From contig NW_006763294.1 of NCBI RefSeq assembly GCF_000218685.1, positions 2,180,126 through 2,244,125 on the forward strand: 64,000 nucleotides of DNA, given 5' to 3'. Shown piece after piece: positions 35,428-47,019 of this stretch. The notes beneath the pieces were generated by a model. The model made no database searches. It saw nothing but the letters and a program-made list of their open reading frames with translations, and was not told the DNA's origin. Positions within the stretch are counted from its first letter, which is position 1. Each line of letters begins with the position of its first letter. This stretch comes from Serpula lacrymans var. lacrymans S7.9. Its lineage: Eukaryota > Basidiomycota > Agaricomycetes > Boletales > Serpulaceae. Both the position numbers and the translations under genes were made by a program.

Positions 35428-37375
35428 TAGCCCCTCCCCCGCTTTCTCACAAGACGACGTGTATTATACGCGGCTGTGTTTCTAACGACGTCCACCATGA
35501 ACCCTGTACTACTTAACATCACAGCTGAGCCTTCATACCAGTAGCTTTATACTTCCGTTTCAAAAAATCTGAAATGTTTTGTGCTAGTCAAACACACTGC
35601 GTTAGCTAGAAGCGCACAAGGAGAAACACATAGTAAGGCACCTAGCTCCTGTGGTGATTCCTGTACGACCTATTTGTAGCAGCGCAGTGAACAATAAGAT
35701 CCGCGACAATTATGCAAAAAACATACAAGGTGTCCTGCAGAATGTATCACAATATTCGACGAGTTTTCAGGTCTTCGCCACACCCTGATTCTTGTCGCTT
35801 CTTCACCTTGAATGCTACAGTGAATCAATAAACGAGTTCACCAAACAGAGTAACCCCGGCGTACCCCTTATCCTTTGGTTTTCCGGGAACAATCCATCTC
35901 AGCTCAATTTTCTTATCTAGATTCTCAAGCAGCTCCCACGTTTCATTAGAGGCCAGGTTGTTGGCAAAAGAGAGGGCCTCATGCATGCCAGACATCTTCA
36001 GCTTCACCTCGCCTTCTGGAGTATCCGTTAGTCCATAATCAACGTAAAGCTGCAAAACATCAGGATGCCAGGCGGCAAAAAAGGGGCTTGCTTTAAACAT
36101 CCGCAATGCCTCCTCACTACCGATAGTCAATAAACGACAGTACTAGGTTAGGAGGGTAACCTACCGAGATGGCCACCTGTCTCGTCTTAGAATAGCACCG
36201 ATCACGAATGCACGAAGACTGTCGCCGCGGTATTGGTATGGCTGAACGATAACGGGATCTATGAGTATCATCGAAGAGAACAGAGCTGGAAATTTCAATG
36301 CTGCCATGACCCTATACATGTAAACAAAACCGATGAGCATTAATGTCAAGTGCAATGAGGACAACCGACTCACGACGAGCAGCCTCCAAAAGAGTGGCCT
36401 ACAACCACCAATGTGCGATGCGTGAAACCATCACGTGTGCGCGTCTTACTCACATCATTAGAAACACGAGGGAGATGAGTGGAAAGGACCGTATTGGAAA
36501 CTGCGGAAGGGATATAGTTCAATAAAAAATTTGCTATATCCCGTGCATTGTCCATCCATTCGTCTACAGTACTGCCATTAGCCACTGGCACAGATGGCCT
36601 CGCAAATAGCATCTTACATATTCCACTGAGGTTACTGGCGTTCAAGAGCGCAGAATCGCCGTGTTGCACAGCTTCAAAAGACCAAACTTCATCTATCGGA
36701 GGTCCTTCAGGAGAGGAGAACAGATACCGCAGAGTTGTCTCCCATATCTATGTATACATATGAGGCTACCATATACACGTGTCGTACTTGTCGATCACTT
36801 ACTTCCTTGGGGAATCCATTCGCATGAGCAAGAAGCAAAGTGACGCCCTTTGATTTGTTGTCTGTGCTGTGTGTATTCTTCACGTAGCGATTGATACAGT
36901 TCCAGAGAACCTTCCGACTAGGTTCGCCTGGTAGCTGACCGCGTCCGAAGAGCTCCTGCCTCTCTGCTATCTCACCTCCCAATCGTTGGACATGGCGTTT
37001 ACGTTCCTCTTTATCTGTATATTGAGAGGGTGCCTCTGGAATTGGGATATCTGGGACCACCCGTGGATATGCTGCTGGGATGATATGAGTGCTGAGTGTG
37101 TACAAGTCATGAAATGCCGGCGGTCGAGGCGATGAGGGTAGTTGAGGATACGCGAGAGATGCTGGGTGTTCATGCAGAGGATAAAATGGCCTGGGATGCA
37201 CGGAAGTCCATTGAGGTGAGGGCTGGTATAGATATGTAGAGGTCATGCGAGCTAGTAGGTATGAATGATGTTGCCTCAGCCATGCCATTAATATTGCTTT
37301 TGTCTCTTCATGTGAACCGGTTGGTATCCGCTAGCGCTATCACAAGCTTCAAGCTGTGGGAAAATCCTCTGGCAG
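35428..37375. repeat. segmental duplication, copy 2
   Basis: Direct copy of 14404-16380, in the same orientation and about 21 kb away. The nested transposon block lies between the copies. Confidence 0.9.
35547..37288 (-). CDS. alpha/beta hydrolase, peroxisomal-lipase-like, copy 2
   Basis: Same seven-exon structure as copy 1, starting at ATG 37288 with exon 1 37288-36803 (486 nt, as in copy 1). The motifs AHANGF, QHGDSALLN, VVVGHSFGG and HSAGHLVVQESP are all kept, and all splice sites remain GT-AG (for example GTAGGT in place of GTAAGT at the exon 4 donor). A 2-nt indel near 35620 shifts the last exon, so this protein ends with a 19-residue longer tail (...FRFFETEV, stop 35549-35547). Predicted length about 471 aa if the other exons match copy 1. 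The first residues also differ (MAWLRQHHSYLL here, MPWLRRHHSYPL in copy 1). Both copies appear functional. Confidence 0.85.
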
Positions 37376-39719
37376 CCGCTTTTGGTGAATTTCTATCACA
37401 CATACTAGTACTGGCCCAAAATTTGCATCAAATGTAAGCTCTATATTGTCTGCAAGGTTTTCTACGGCGCATAACACACTCTGGCGAGAGAGTCCTAGAT
37501 GTGCTGCGCTCACGGATCCATTGACATTCAAGGCTTTGCCACTCGTAGCCTTGGAGAGAAATGCCACTGACTCGGAATGTACGATACCAAGCAACAGTTT
37601 CAAGCTTTTGCTGTGATATTGCGTGCTGAACAGGGCCAAGAACTTGAGGCTTGTTGTCGTGCTGCATGGCATTTCTGCCTTTTCGGTGTCGATTGTCTTC
37701 TGCCCAATCGCTCCTCGCCGGACCATAAGGTACGTCGGTTGCAGGCTGTTACGAGTTGCATAGCCTTTCCCGTACTTTCGTCTCCCTGAAACCGTTCAAG
37801 TTGGGGACGATGTCTGCAACTTATTTTATGGTGTTTTAAGCCCCTCATGCGGCGGCTGACACAGTATTTCTTTTACGGTTCCGAGCTGAAGTGGATTCCA
37901 GGTATGTTTTATCTCGTTACATGCTTGGGATAGTACTCAAATTTTTATCTGATTCCGGTCGGTATCTCATCTAAATAACCTTTCTCCAGGATTGTCAGCA
38001 GATCTTGAATAATCTCAAGAAAATCTTGGAAGTTTGTGCCGATCATCGTGGCTATTCGCTGTTCGACAAACGTAGCCGCGGTATTCACACATAATACTCA
38101 CTTACACAGCACCTCGATCCCGCGAATCATTAGAATTATCAGCCCATCGTCAGGCAGCCTCGAGTCTCGCAAAGCTGTCCTCGCTTGGCTGGGTCGGATC
38201 CTCATCCTCGTGCAAGAAATACCAACTGTAGGCCCATCATGTTAAACGCTACCGGCACCGAACGTCACGTCCGACTCGTCATCGTGATCGCTTCAGCTCT
38301 AAGGGGTTCCAGCTTTCTTTCTTTCTTGTCCTCACCCTCAATTCATCGTTGCGGTACTTGGCTAGTATCCAGGGCGTACTAAAATAAGCCAGGTCCACCA
38401 AGTTGACAGTGTTACGTTCCTTAACAGCTCGAATTCCGAATACAATCCATTGTCACAGTACTCGATTCAATGAATCTGATATATTTCTGACGATCGCCCT
38501 TTCGTCCGTCTTTGGATAATATAGCCGCAGGGTCACTGCAAAGTCTCGCATTAGATCATGTGTCGGTCACAACATCAATAGGCACATCCAAGCAAATATG
38601 GAGGAATTTGAAGATCGTTGGATTGCATAGTAGACATTGAAAAGTACGTGGGTTACGATTGCATTATTGCGATGCCCGTACCACGGTTGTCATAGCTGTC
38701 TTCCGCATGCAAAAAGAAAAGGCTCTTGTACTTTAGAGTTGTGGAAACGGAACTGACGCGACTACTTGAAACTTACCAGACCACCCGACTGCGATCTACT
38801 GACGCAATTCGTATCAATTACTGTACTACAGCGAAGATGCGTCCCACCGCCGTATAACCAACGGTACGAACCTATACGTACAGCATATGGCGGCGGCCAT
38901 ATTCGGTTGCGAGGTCGTAAACCTGCCATATCAACTGTATATCACCGCTGTGGGTTGAGGCCAGGCCAAGTGGGTGGTAACCCTGTCTTATCTGCGTTAG
39001 AGGCGCAAGAGCAATTCGTGGAAACTGTAGAGTGCACTGAACGTCTTCACTCTTGAGATTGTCGATGGTTCGGAATTGGAGGCAAATAGGCTCTGACATA
39101 GGGAGATGAGTCGGCCAATAGCGGCAAAGTCCTCCCTTTCTACCTTTCTAACCTTTCAGTTCCTCTTTGGGTTTGAAAACAAAGGAATAAGACAGTTGCA
39201 GGTGTTTCCATTCAATGTTTTCATTCCGAAGTTGTTGTGCAAACCCGCCTTTTTTGTAGCGTGAAGCCCAAGGTTCCACTTGCATGATGAGTAGGAAGCC
39301 CATTGTGATGAGCTTGATCGCAATTAGCGTATGATCATTAACACTTTCCTATTTAGGTTGTCTCCAAGGGAGGCCAAGGGTCGGCAATTGAAGCGGTCTG
39401 CCCTTTTTGTCATTTGTCGCCTCGAGTGTCTTATTGAAATCGCAAAGGCTTTATATGAGTAATGATGCGACCAAAGGCCCTATCACGACGTTCATGTCTC
39501 CCTTAGCCGACCGTATATGATACGACAGTCGATATGATGAGTATACTGGTTGTTCATCCCACTTCATCCAGCTCAATAACCCATCCTTTCTTTACCACAA
39601 CCTCTTACCTCCAGTCTGACTTGACGCTTGCGCATCGGGTGTATCGGTGGGTCCTCCCAGAAGTTTTATTCATATAAGTTCGCTTCTCACATTCGTCCAT
39701 ATCCTTCCTCAGGCTTAAG
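37376..39719. other. intergenic, 2.3 kb, no gene recognised
   Basis: A 125-codon frame on the minus strand (37726-37349) is the longest but resembles nothing I know and has no plausible partner exons. The last few hundred bases should contain the promoter of the gene starting at 39720. Confidence 0.45.
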
Positions 39720-40778
39720 ATGTCACATTCTCACTCACCTTCCTACGCGGAACACTGGCAGGAGAGATCATATCACCTGTCTGGTCAAATATCCCAAGCC
39801 TCTAGTTCTACACATGGCTGCGGTTGCTGCGGCTGCGTAGCAGCTCCAGTTGTCCTCGTCTCTTCAGTTATCCCTTGTGGCGAGTGTGCAAGACCATGTC
39901 ATCCTTCTGTCCACCGAAGCTTCAGCTGCGATCACATGCGCCCCATAAGCTCAAGCTCGTACACCTCTGCTCCTTTTCGCTCTCCCTCCACATGTTCTCT
40001 GCCACAACAAAGTAGAAAATTCCGACCGTTGCCACTCGTTCCAACTCCTTTGTCTATAGCTATAGCCACTGAGGATAGCGATTCATCACGCCCCTCCTCA
40101 CCACGGCCCCTCCCTGTACCTCCCACCTATTCCTCACAACCCTCCTCACCTTCACAGTCACCCCTGTCATCACCCCTGACTCCATATAGTTCGCGTTCAC
40201 TCTCGCTCTCGTCTAATACACCCCGTGGGCCCAATTCAACACGTTCCGACCTCCTCACTCCGCTAAAGATACCTGTGCTCTGTCGTTCGTCTTTATCATC
40301 TGTATCCACTGGCCAAACGCTGGTCACCCCAATCAGTCCCGCGTGTCCTTCGCCATTCACGACGAAGCGCAGACGGTTCTCCAAGCTTCGCCGGCATTTT
40401 GGCGAAGCACCGCCTTATGACCTTGTTTTTCCGTCCGATGGCGGACCCGCTGGTGTCTCTTGTCCTGATACAACGTCCGAAGGCATCGTTGACATCAAGC
40501 CTCCATCTCATCATCCATGCTATGAAGGAGGGCAGAACATTGATGTGGGTAACGATGGATGTGAGGGCGAGAGCGAGAGCGGGAGTGGGAGTGACGGGGG
40601 AAATGACGAAGAGCACGGGGACGAGTGTTGTGAGATGGGCTATGTACTGGAATGTGCGAACGAAGCACCGCAGTGCACGACTAAACGGTTCAGCGCGAAA
40701 TGGGTGCAAGAAAAAAAGGGACGACGTTATACGGAGAAAGACTACGACGGTCTCCTTCATCGCTTGAGGAAGCTCTGA
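39720..40778 (+). CDS. hypothetical Ser/Pro-rich protein with conserved C-terminus
   Basis: A single-exon gene of 352 aa. The N-terminal quarter is Cys/His-containing (HGCGCCGC ... PCGECARPCH). The middle is Ser/Pro-rich and likely disordered. A basic motif KRRRFSKLRRHFGEAPPYDL sits at about residue 222. A very acidic Glu/Ser/Gly stretch follows, and the C-terminus AKWVQEKKGRRYTEKDYDGL is predicted to be helical. The motif pair, a basic FSKLRRHFGE block and a WVQEKKGRRYTEKDY tail, looks like a conserved basidiomycete family of unknown role. The charge pattern would suit a nuclear or regulatory protein, but this is inference only. Confidence 0.65.
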   Translation: MSHSHSPSYAEHWQERSYHLSGQISQASSSTHGCGCCGCVAAPVVLVSSVIPCGECARPCHPSVHRSFSCDHMRPISSSSYTSAPFRSPSTCSLPQQSRKFRPLPLVPTPLSIAIATEDSDSSRPSSPRPLPVPPTYSSQPSSPSQSPLSSPLTPYSSRSLSLSSNTPRGPNSTRSDLLTPLKIPVLCRSSLSSVSTGQTLVTPISPACPSPFTTKRRRFSKLRRHFGEAPPYDLVFPSDGGPAGVSCPDTTSEGIVDIKPPSHHPCYEGGQNIDVGNDGCEGESESGSGSDGGNDEEHGDECCEMGYVLECANEAPQCTTKRFSAKWVQEKKGRRYTEKDYDGLLHRLRKL

Positions 40779-41230
40779 ACCACGCCAGTGTCGTGGCTAC
40801 GACAGCCACGATTCCCTCACTCCTTTTCAGATGGCTATTTCGTATGGTGTTTATATATGGTTCTGCTTCGTTCCCTCGTGTGTATGCATGTTCGCTCTGC
40901 TTTCAGTTCTCACCGTTCTGCACATATTAATTATCATAGCCCTCTGGTTGAAGGCTCATATATGCATGTGTATGTATATATTGCTTAAACCCTTATTTCG
41001 AGCTATAGAACGGCTTGTATATTACATAGTATTTAATTGTATAGTTTATGTACTTTCCACCAGTCTATAGCTATTCAAGCTAGGATTATTAGATGCTATT
41101 TAAAAATAATTATTTGTTGATATGATCATTCGCCGAGATCACGCATCGTTTTTGGGGAAATGGACTGTCGAAAACGTTGCAAGTCGACAGATGTGAGGTT
41201 ACGATCCTCAGGATGATTGCTGTGTAGGTG
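40779..41230. other. 3' flank, AT-rich
   Basis: No gene seen. It contains the likely 3' untranslated region of the preceding gene. Confidence 0.5.
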
Positions 41231-41473
41231 AAGCCATGAAAAATTCAAGGTCTGGACAAGGGCTCACTGAAGGAGTTGTCTTATTACTTGATGCCATGAA
41301 AATACGATACAAAGGAAGCGAACCTAGCAACATGGGGAGCGTCGTCGAAATAGAAAAGGTACTCACGAACTGCGATGATGCGACCGTAGAGAACATAGAT
41401 TGCAATCGAGGGGGAACGCAGACTCTAGAGCTTGATGCCGATCTTGACTCCTGAGTGTAGGGCTGATGAGTTG

Positions 41474-42157
41474 TTACAGTGCAATCGAGAATGTTTTGAT
41501 CGTTGATGGTGAGGGACCAGGAACAGCGAAAATGACAAGGAAGGTGATAACAAATCCCGACTTTTCCGCAATAGCGTTGGCATATGATTTCGATGCAGGC
41601 CCAATCCTAAATGACAGCGTGGAAGACATCGGAACATGTTGAAATGAAGGGGTGAATGTTGGATGTACAAGGAGGAGCATGAGCCACGCAGTAAAAAGCC
41701 GAAAGCCTCGAGGGTAAGCTCGTCTGCCACCGCCACTTTGCTGGTAAACTCCGAGCGCTTTTCTCTTCCCCCACAGAATCATGTTTGCGGAAACCTTCCA
41801 TCGATAAATGGCGCTGTAGTTCCTGGTCAGATTGGGGTAACCTAGGTGCGAGAAGAGATAATACTGGAAGCGTAGAACACGATAACCTGGACAAATGTCG
41901 ATGCGTTCAGCTTCAACTTTCTTATGCAAGTTTTCTATGAAACCACTCGCAACGTTGGCATTCGGGATAGGACTGGGTGAGGGTGGGGGTGGCCATGAGA
42001 GTATAAGCTGTAGTAGAGGTTCTGTAGTGATTGTCGTCGTCGTGCTAGCGAAAAAGAGGAAAAGTGTGAAAAATGAAGCTGGATTGAGGTGTGTTTGTCC
42101 GAGTGAAATAATCGAAGGACCGCCACGCGTGTCGCCGTCGTCTCCCTCTTCTGCCAT
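41474..42157 (-). CDS. hypothetical protein, probably spliced
   Basis: An open frame of 227 codons on the minus strand, divergent from Set1 with 90 nt between the two ATGs. It includes a hydrophobic N-terminal stretch (ASFFTLFLFFAST) and a segment GYRVLRFQYYLFSHLGYPNL that looks like real coding. Likely introns (for example a GTTTCC donor near 41795 with an acceptor near 41728) would alter the 3' part, so the true C-terminus is uncertain. I do not recognise the family. It could also be the non-coding 5' region of Set1 read by chance. Confidence 0.35.
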   Translation of the reverse strand: MAEEGDDGDTRGGPSIISLGQTHLNPASFFTLFLFFASTTTTITTEPLLQLILSWPPPPSPSPIPNANVASGFIENLHKKVEAERIDICPGYRVLRFQYYLFSHLGYPNLTRNYSAIYRWKVSANMILWGKRKALGVYQQSGGGRRAYPRGFRLFTAWLMLLLVHPTFTPSFQHVPMSSTLSFRIGPASKSYANAIAEKSGFVITFLVIFAVPGPSPSTIKTFSIAL

Positions 42158-42247
42158 CGTCTCCCCCGTCTCCTGTCCACCCTACAAATATCTCTTGTCG
42201 TCGTCGGCACCGTCGTCGACAACGTATTTTATGTTGTTAGCTTCACA

Positions 42248-45200
42248 ATGTCTGGTAAAGCTCCCCCTCGCGGGCCTAGGGCGTTATTGAGCTCGTTGAC
42301 CGCCGGCTCGCCAACGCCTGTTTCACCACAACCATCTTCCTCCATCCTCCCAACATCCTCTTCACCAGGCTCTGTGAATAACAGGTTAGGTACTGCACCG
42401 CCTACAGGACCTCGTAGTCTTTTGAATGGTTTTCCAAGTCATACATCTTTCAGACCAAAATCGAAGTCTTTTGTAAACGGTCACACCCTTCCATCGTCTT
42501 CTGCGCCCACTTCGATACATACACCAACAGCCCCTAGTGCCCTCCAAGGAAGGTCTCTCCAAAAAGGTAAACAAGTAGAAGGAGGATGGCCAGATTCAAG
42601 TGGTGTAAATGATGTCTTTACAAGTCGCGCGAATATCTAGCTTACTCTCCATCTTCCTTCACAGTCGCAATTCTTTCAGCCCAGTCCTCCACATGCCCAC
42701 ACAAATGGGTTTTCAGAAAATCAAGCTTCGAGTAATGGTGCTACATCTGCTAGTTTAGCCTCTACTTCTGATGGTCGAACTATTGCCGGCGGAGTCAGAC
42801 CTCATGAACCTGTGAAGATATCTTTTTCAGTCAATCGAAGATCGTCTCTAACGGAATCTCGACCACCACCACCTCAACCGTTATCTGAGCCGCCTCCACC
42901 ACCACCGCCCTCACATACGCCTCCTCCCCCTCCCCCTCCTCCATCCGAGTCACCTCCGCCACCTCCTCCACCACTGTTCGCTACCCCTCCTCCAATACCT
43001 TCAGATCCATCGATAACTACTACGGTGATAGAGTCGTCATTTTCTCGTCGTTCAGACGTAGATCTACCATCGATACTACGCCCTCCATCACCGAAATCAC
43101 GAGCGTCTCCTTCGCACTCGCATCCTCCTCAATCGACACCACCACCATACCCTCCACCACCGCCTCCCTCAGAACCGCCGCCTCTTCCATCTTATCACTT
43201 CAATGCTCATGCTTCCTCCTCCTCTCACCCTCCAAGTCAGCCAGCGGAAGCTCCCCCGCCCCTTCCTTCAGAACCTTCACCACCACCCCCAGCACCACCA
43301 CCGGAAAAGTTGTATTCCCTCCCACCTCTTCCTCCATGGCCAACTTCTCGCTCCGAGTATCCACCAGAGCGAAATTTCAAGGTCATTTTCGACCCTCTCG
43401 TCGATAAAGATCGCGATGGTCGGATACGGCAGTTGATGCAGAAAGTTCGTGCATCATCTCCATCACCTGTTTCTTCTAGCAAAGAGCCGCGGATTAAAGA
43501 TACGGGAAAAGGGAAAGAGATTTTTCTGAGATATGATGGTGAAGTGGTGGATGGCGAGTCAGAAGTGGTGATCAGTGATCCCAGAAAGGCCGCTGGATTC
43601 AAGAAGATGGTAAATCTAAGACCAGCGAGATCAGAGTTGTATGAGGTCAAGTACGAGGTGCGTTCGATACTCAGATATATCTGACTTGTGTATTGACCGA
43701 GTAAATATATTCAGTACGACGTTAACTCAACAGGTCCACCCCCGCCGACTGCTGTCCTCATCACCCACATATCTCCACTCATGCCTCATCAGCAGATTCG
43801 TCGACATTTTAGTTCCCATGGAAGCATCAAATCTTTTGAGCCGCAAATTGACAAGGAGACTGGCGGTGCACTTGGGATTGTGTTTATCAAGTATGGTACG
43901 CACGAAGAAGCCAAAAAATGTGTCGAGCGAGAGAATGGTAGGAAGCTCGGTGCAGGCATCGGCTTGGGTATACCTGCTGGGTTGAGCGAGGAAGAGGAGA
44001 TCAGGGTGGTATTTGATGGAGAAGCGCTGAAATTGAAGGCGGTGCTGAAAGAACTAGATGAGCGGAAAAGAAGGGAGTGGGATGAGAAGAGGCGGAAAGA
44101 GAAGGAGGCGAAGATGAAGGAGACAGCTTCGGCGACACCCAATTCGTCGAATACACCACAGCAGTCGTGGCGGGCGCAACATCCTACACAGCATTCACGG
44201 CCCTCGCAGGGCCCCAATGGATCTCAATCGCATGGCGGACGTCCATCGCATCCACCATCGTCTGATGGTATGCCACCGTCAGAGCAAGGACGCCCTTTGC
44301 CTCGCCTCAAACGTCCACATCCTTCCTCATCGAAACCGCGGCCGATGAACTCCAGTTTATCGAATAGCTTCCCTATGTCTCATCCACTCCCTCCACGACC
44401 GATCACCCAGTCATCGTCTTCTACCCCAATACACCCCCTTAGCCGTTCATCACACCTTGCCAATGGCCACAGCCATCCTTCACCAATGAACCCGCCCTCA
44501 CGCTCACCATCTCCCATACTCCGTCGGCCTGGGCAATCAAACAAGCTCGCGCGGCAAAAAGAACATGATGCTGTCGTCGAGGAATTAAGAGCCAGCGGGT
44601 TCGATTATGTCAGGATTGATAATAGCGACTCGCTTGGTTCCGTTAGAGAGGAAGACGTACGGTTCTTTTTCAAGGATTTTAATGTTAATAAAACTTTGCG
44701 AGATCACTCTGGCTGGTATGTCACTTTCAATGCTGCAGACTCGGCTAGACGGGCAGCTATGGTCCTGAGCTCTCGTACTCTGGCATCCTATTCTGTGGTT
44801 TTGTCAGCGCATCCGGCACCTCCCCGTGCACCTCCACCCGTTCCAGTGAAAACGGCAGAGGCGCAGGAGACGGCTGAGGAAGCGAGCGTGCATGAGTTGA
44901 AAAACCTGTATCAGATGGATGTCACCGAACGCGCGGCAGCGGAGGATATGCGCAGGCTGGTCGCTGAGCAGAAGGCGAAGATTGCGGAGGCGAGATTGAG
45001 GGAAGGTAGAGACGGCCAAGATGCAGAGAAGAGAGGGTTGAAAGGACTCTCGTTCAGGAAGCCAAATAAGCGTGTGAGGGAGATGGAAGAGGAGGAGGTA
45101 AAGGAGGAGGATGTAGAATCCCAATTGGCGGAGGTGCACGCTACAGATGAAGTACAGGAAGAGGTTCAAGTGGACCCACCAAAGAAGAAACGGAAGAAGG

Positions 45201-46576
45201 AGGCTGTCAGGAGAGTTCGCAGGGTTGTTGAGGAGATGCTTGAGTCGGAGGATGAAGATGTTCCGGCAGCTGATGTCGTGCCTTCCGTTCAGATACAGAA
45301 ACGGTCTGTGTCTATATTAGAGGACCAGGTTGAGGAGCCTCTCAACAAGAAGGCCAAAGTTGACAGCTTTGTCGAAGAAGAGGCACGCCCCAAGAAAGCC
45401 CCTGCGAAGAAGAAACCTTCGAAGAAAGCTTCGCGTGCCAAAGCTGCCATCGTTGTGGAAGAGGAAGTACTACCCGTTGACTTGGACACCTTGGACCCTA
45501 AGGCCCCAATAACGGAGGAGATTCGTGTGGATCAAGGCTTGGGTTTATCACTTTCACGATCGCGGTCGCCTGTACTGGGGGCGAAGGTGTCCAGATCGCC
45601 AAGTCCACCGCTTGATCCAATAGCACTAGGTATCTGCAAGGACGAGGAGGACCTCTACTTCGCTAAGATTGTGTTGCAACGCATGTTGAACATACAGGAT
45701 ACATCGCGTGCACCCTCTCCTGTTCCTGATGCACCAGCTCCCATTCGAAAACATATAACAGGTTCCGCACGGACAGAGGGTTACTACAAAATATCCCATG
45801 CCGAGAAATCTGCTTATGTTGCTCAGTATGCTCTACGCTCTACCAACGCCGAGTCAACGGTTGCACATGAAACTCCCCAGCCTCAGCATGTCACTTCTTC
45901 ACGCTCAAATCGTGCTAACGCTCGACGGCGTGCCCAAGGACTGGAAGAGATTAACCAAGTCCAACGTGCAGTGGCACTTTCCAAGGGCGAGACTGCTGCA
46001 GCGGAACTGAACCTAAAATTCAATCAACTTCAGACCAGGAAGAAGCACCTGCGGTTCGCGCGATCTCCTATTCACGATTGGGGGTTGTACGCAATGGAGA
46101 GGATCTCTCGTGGGGAAATGGTCATAGAGTACGTTGGCGAAGTCATAAGGGCCCAGGTTGCAGATAAGCGAGAGAAAGTATACGAGCGACAAGGTATTGG
46201 TAGTAGTTACCTCTTCCGGATCGATGAAGATCTTGTCGTGGATGCTACTAAGAAAGGCAATTTGGGGTAAGTGATCGTCGTGCCTGAGTCAGATATGTTA
46301 TACTGACCTTTCCCGGCAGACGTCTTATTAACCACTCCTGTGATCCGAATTGCACAGCGAAAATTATTACGATCAATGGCGAGAAGAAAATTGTAATTTA
46401 TGCCAAACAAGATATCGAACTCGGCGAAGAAATTACTTACGGTCAGTCTTCTTGTTTCATGAAATCCCGTTCTGCCCACTTAAGTATTATATCCTACAGA
46501 CTACCACTTTCCCATCGAACAAGATAAAATTCCTTGTCTCTGCGGTTCTGCTAAATGTCGCGGTTATCTCAACTAG
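42248..46576 (+). CDS. SET1: Set1 histone H3 lysine-4 methyltransferase (COMPASS)
   Basis: Five exons, 42248-42604, 42665-43657, 43715-46266, 46320-46441 and 46500-46576, keep one frame and give 1366 aa, similar to fungal Set1. The N-terminal third is Pro/Ser-rich with long polyproline runs (about residues 155-300). An RRM follows ([20 protein letters not shown], about residues 460-540). Charged and coiled-coil regions come next ([19 protein letters not shown]), then a second RNA-binding-like segment ([19 protein letters not shown]). The n-SET region starts around residue 1160. The SET domain (about 1225-1345) shows [32 protein letters not shown] and EEITYDYHF. A post-[16 protein letters not shown] ends the protein. 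It is expected to methylate H3K4 at active promoters within COMPASS. SET active-site residues are all present. Confidence 0.95.
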
Positions 46577-47019
46577 ATCGTTAAATCCGTATTTTTTATC
46601 CCGTGTTACATCCTTGTTCCTCATAGTTGCTCATACCCTCCCTCAACACCAATATTGTTGTCATATATTAATCATTGAATCCCCCAAACTGCACTCTACC
46701 CACTGACGCTATGTATTAGTTGATCTTGTTGCACGTCCTTCCCCCTCGCATCGCATTGTTTAAATATAACTTGCAGGATTTGTGTTATGGACATTGGCAC
46801 TGCAGCACCGTCCACATTTCTTCTTTATGGAGTCCTAACATACATTCTGGGAAGAATTCGATCTGGTTTAATGGGCGACCCTATTTCTGTTTTCCTTCTA
46901 AACAAAGCACCGATGTTGTAGTGAATCTAACATATAAACAGAAAATTACATCCTGTACAGCAGACTTCCCGTTCCATTATCACCTAAGATCTCGGCCATC
47001 CTTCTCACATCTCGAACCT
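46577..47019. other. intergenic between convergent SET1 and SerRS genes
   Basis: Contains only the 3' untranslated regions of two converging genes; no further feature seen. Confidence 0.6.

Noticed and set aside
37349..37726. 125-codon minus-strand frame as a gene
   Set aside because: No family resemblance, no splice partners, and it overlaps the fading edge of the segmental duplication.
41180..41210. Perfect 5-bp stem with 7-nt loop resembling a tRNA T-arm (GAGGTTACGATCCTC)
   Set aside because: No A box, anticodon arm or acceptor stem around it, and the loop lacks the TTCRA consensus.
42380..43650. Antisense open frames opposite SET1, including Gly/Ser-rich ones at 43237-43650
   Set aside because: They are mirror images of the polyproline and Ser-rich coding sequence of SET1 exon 2.
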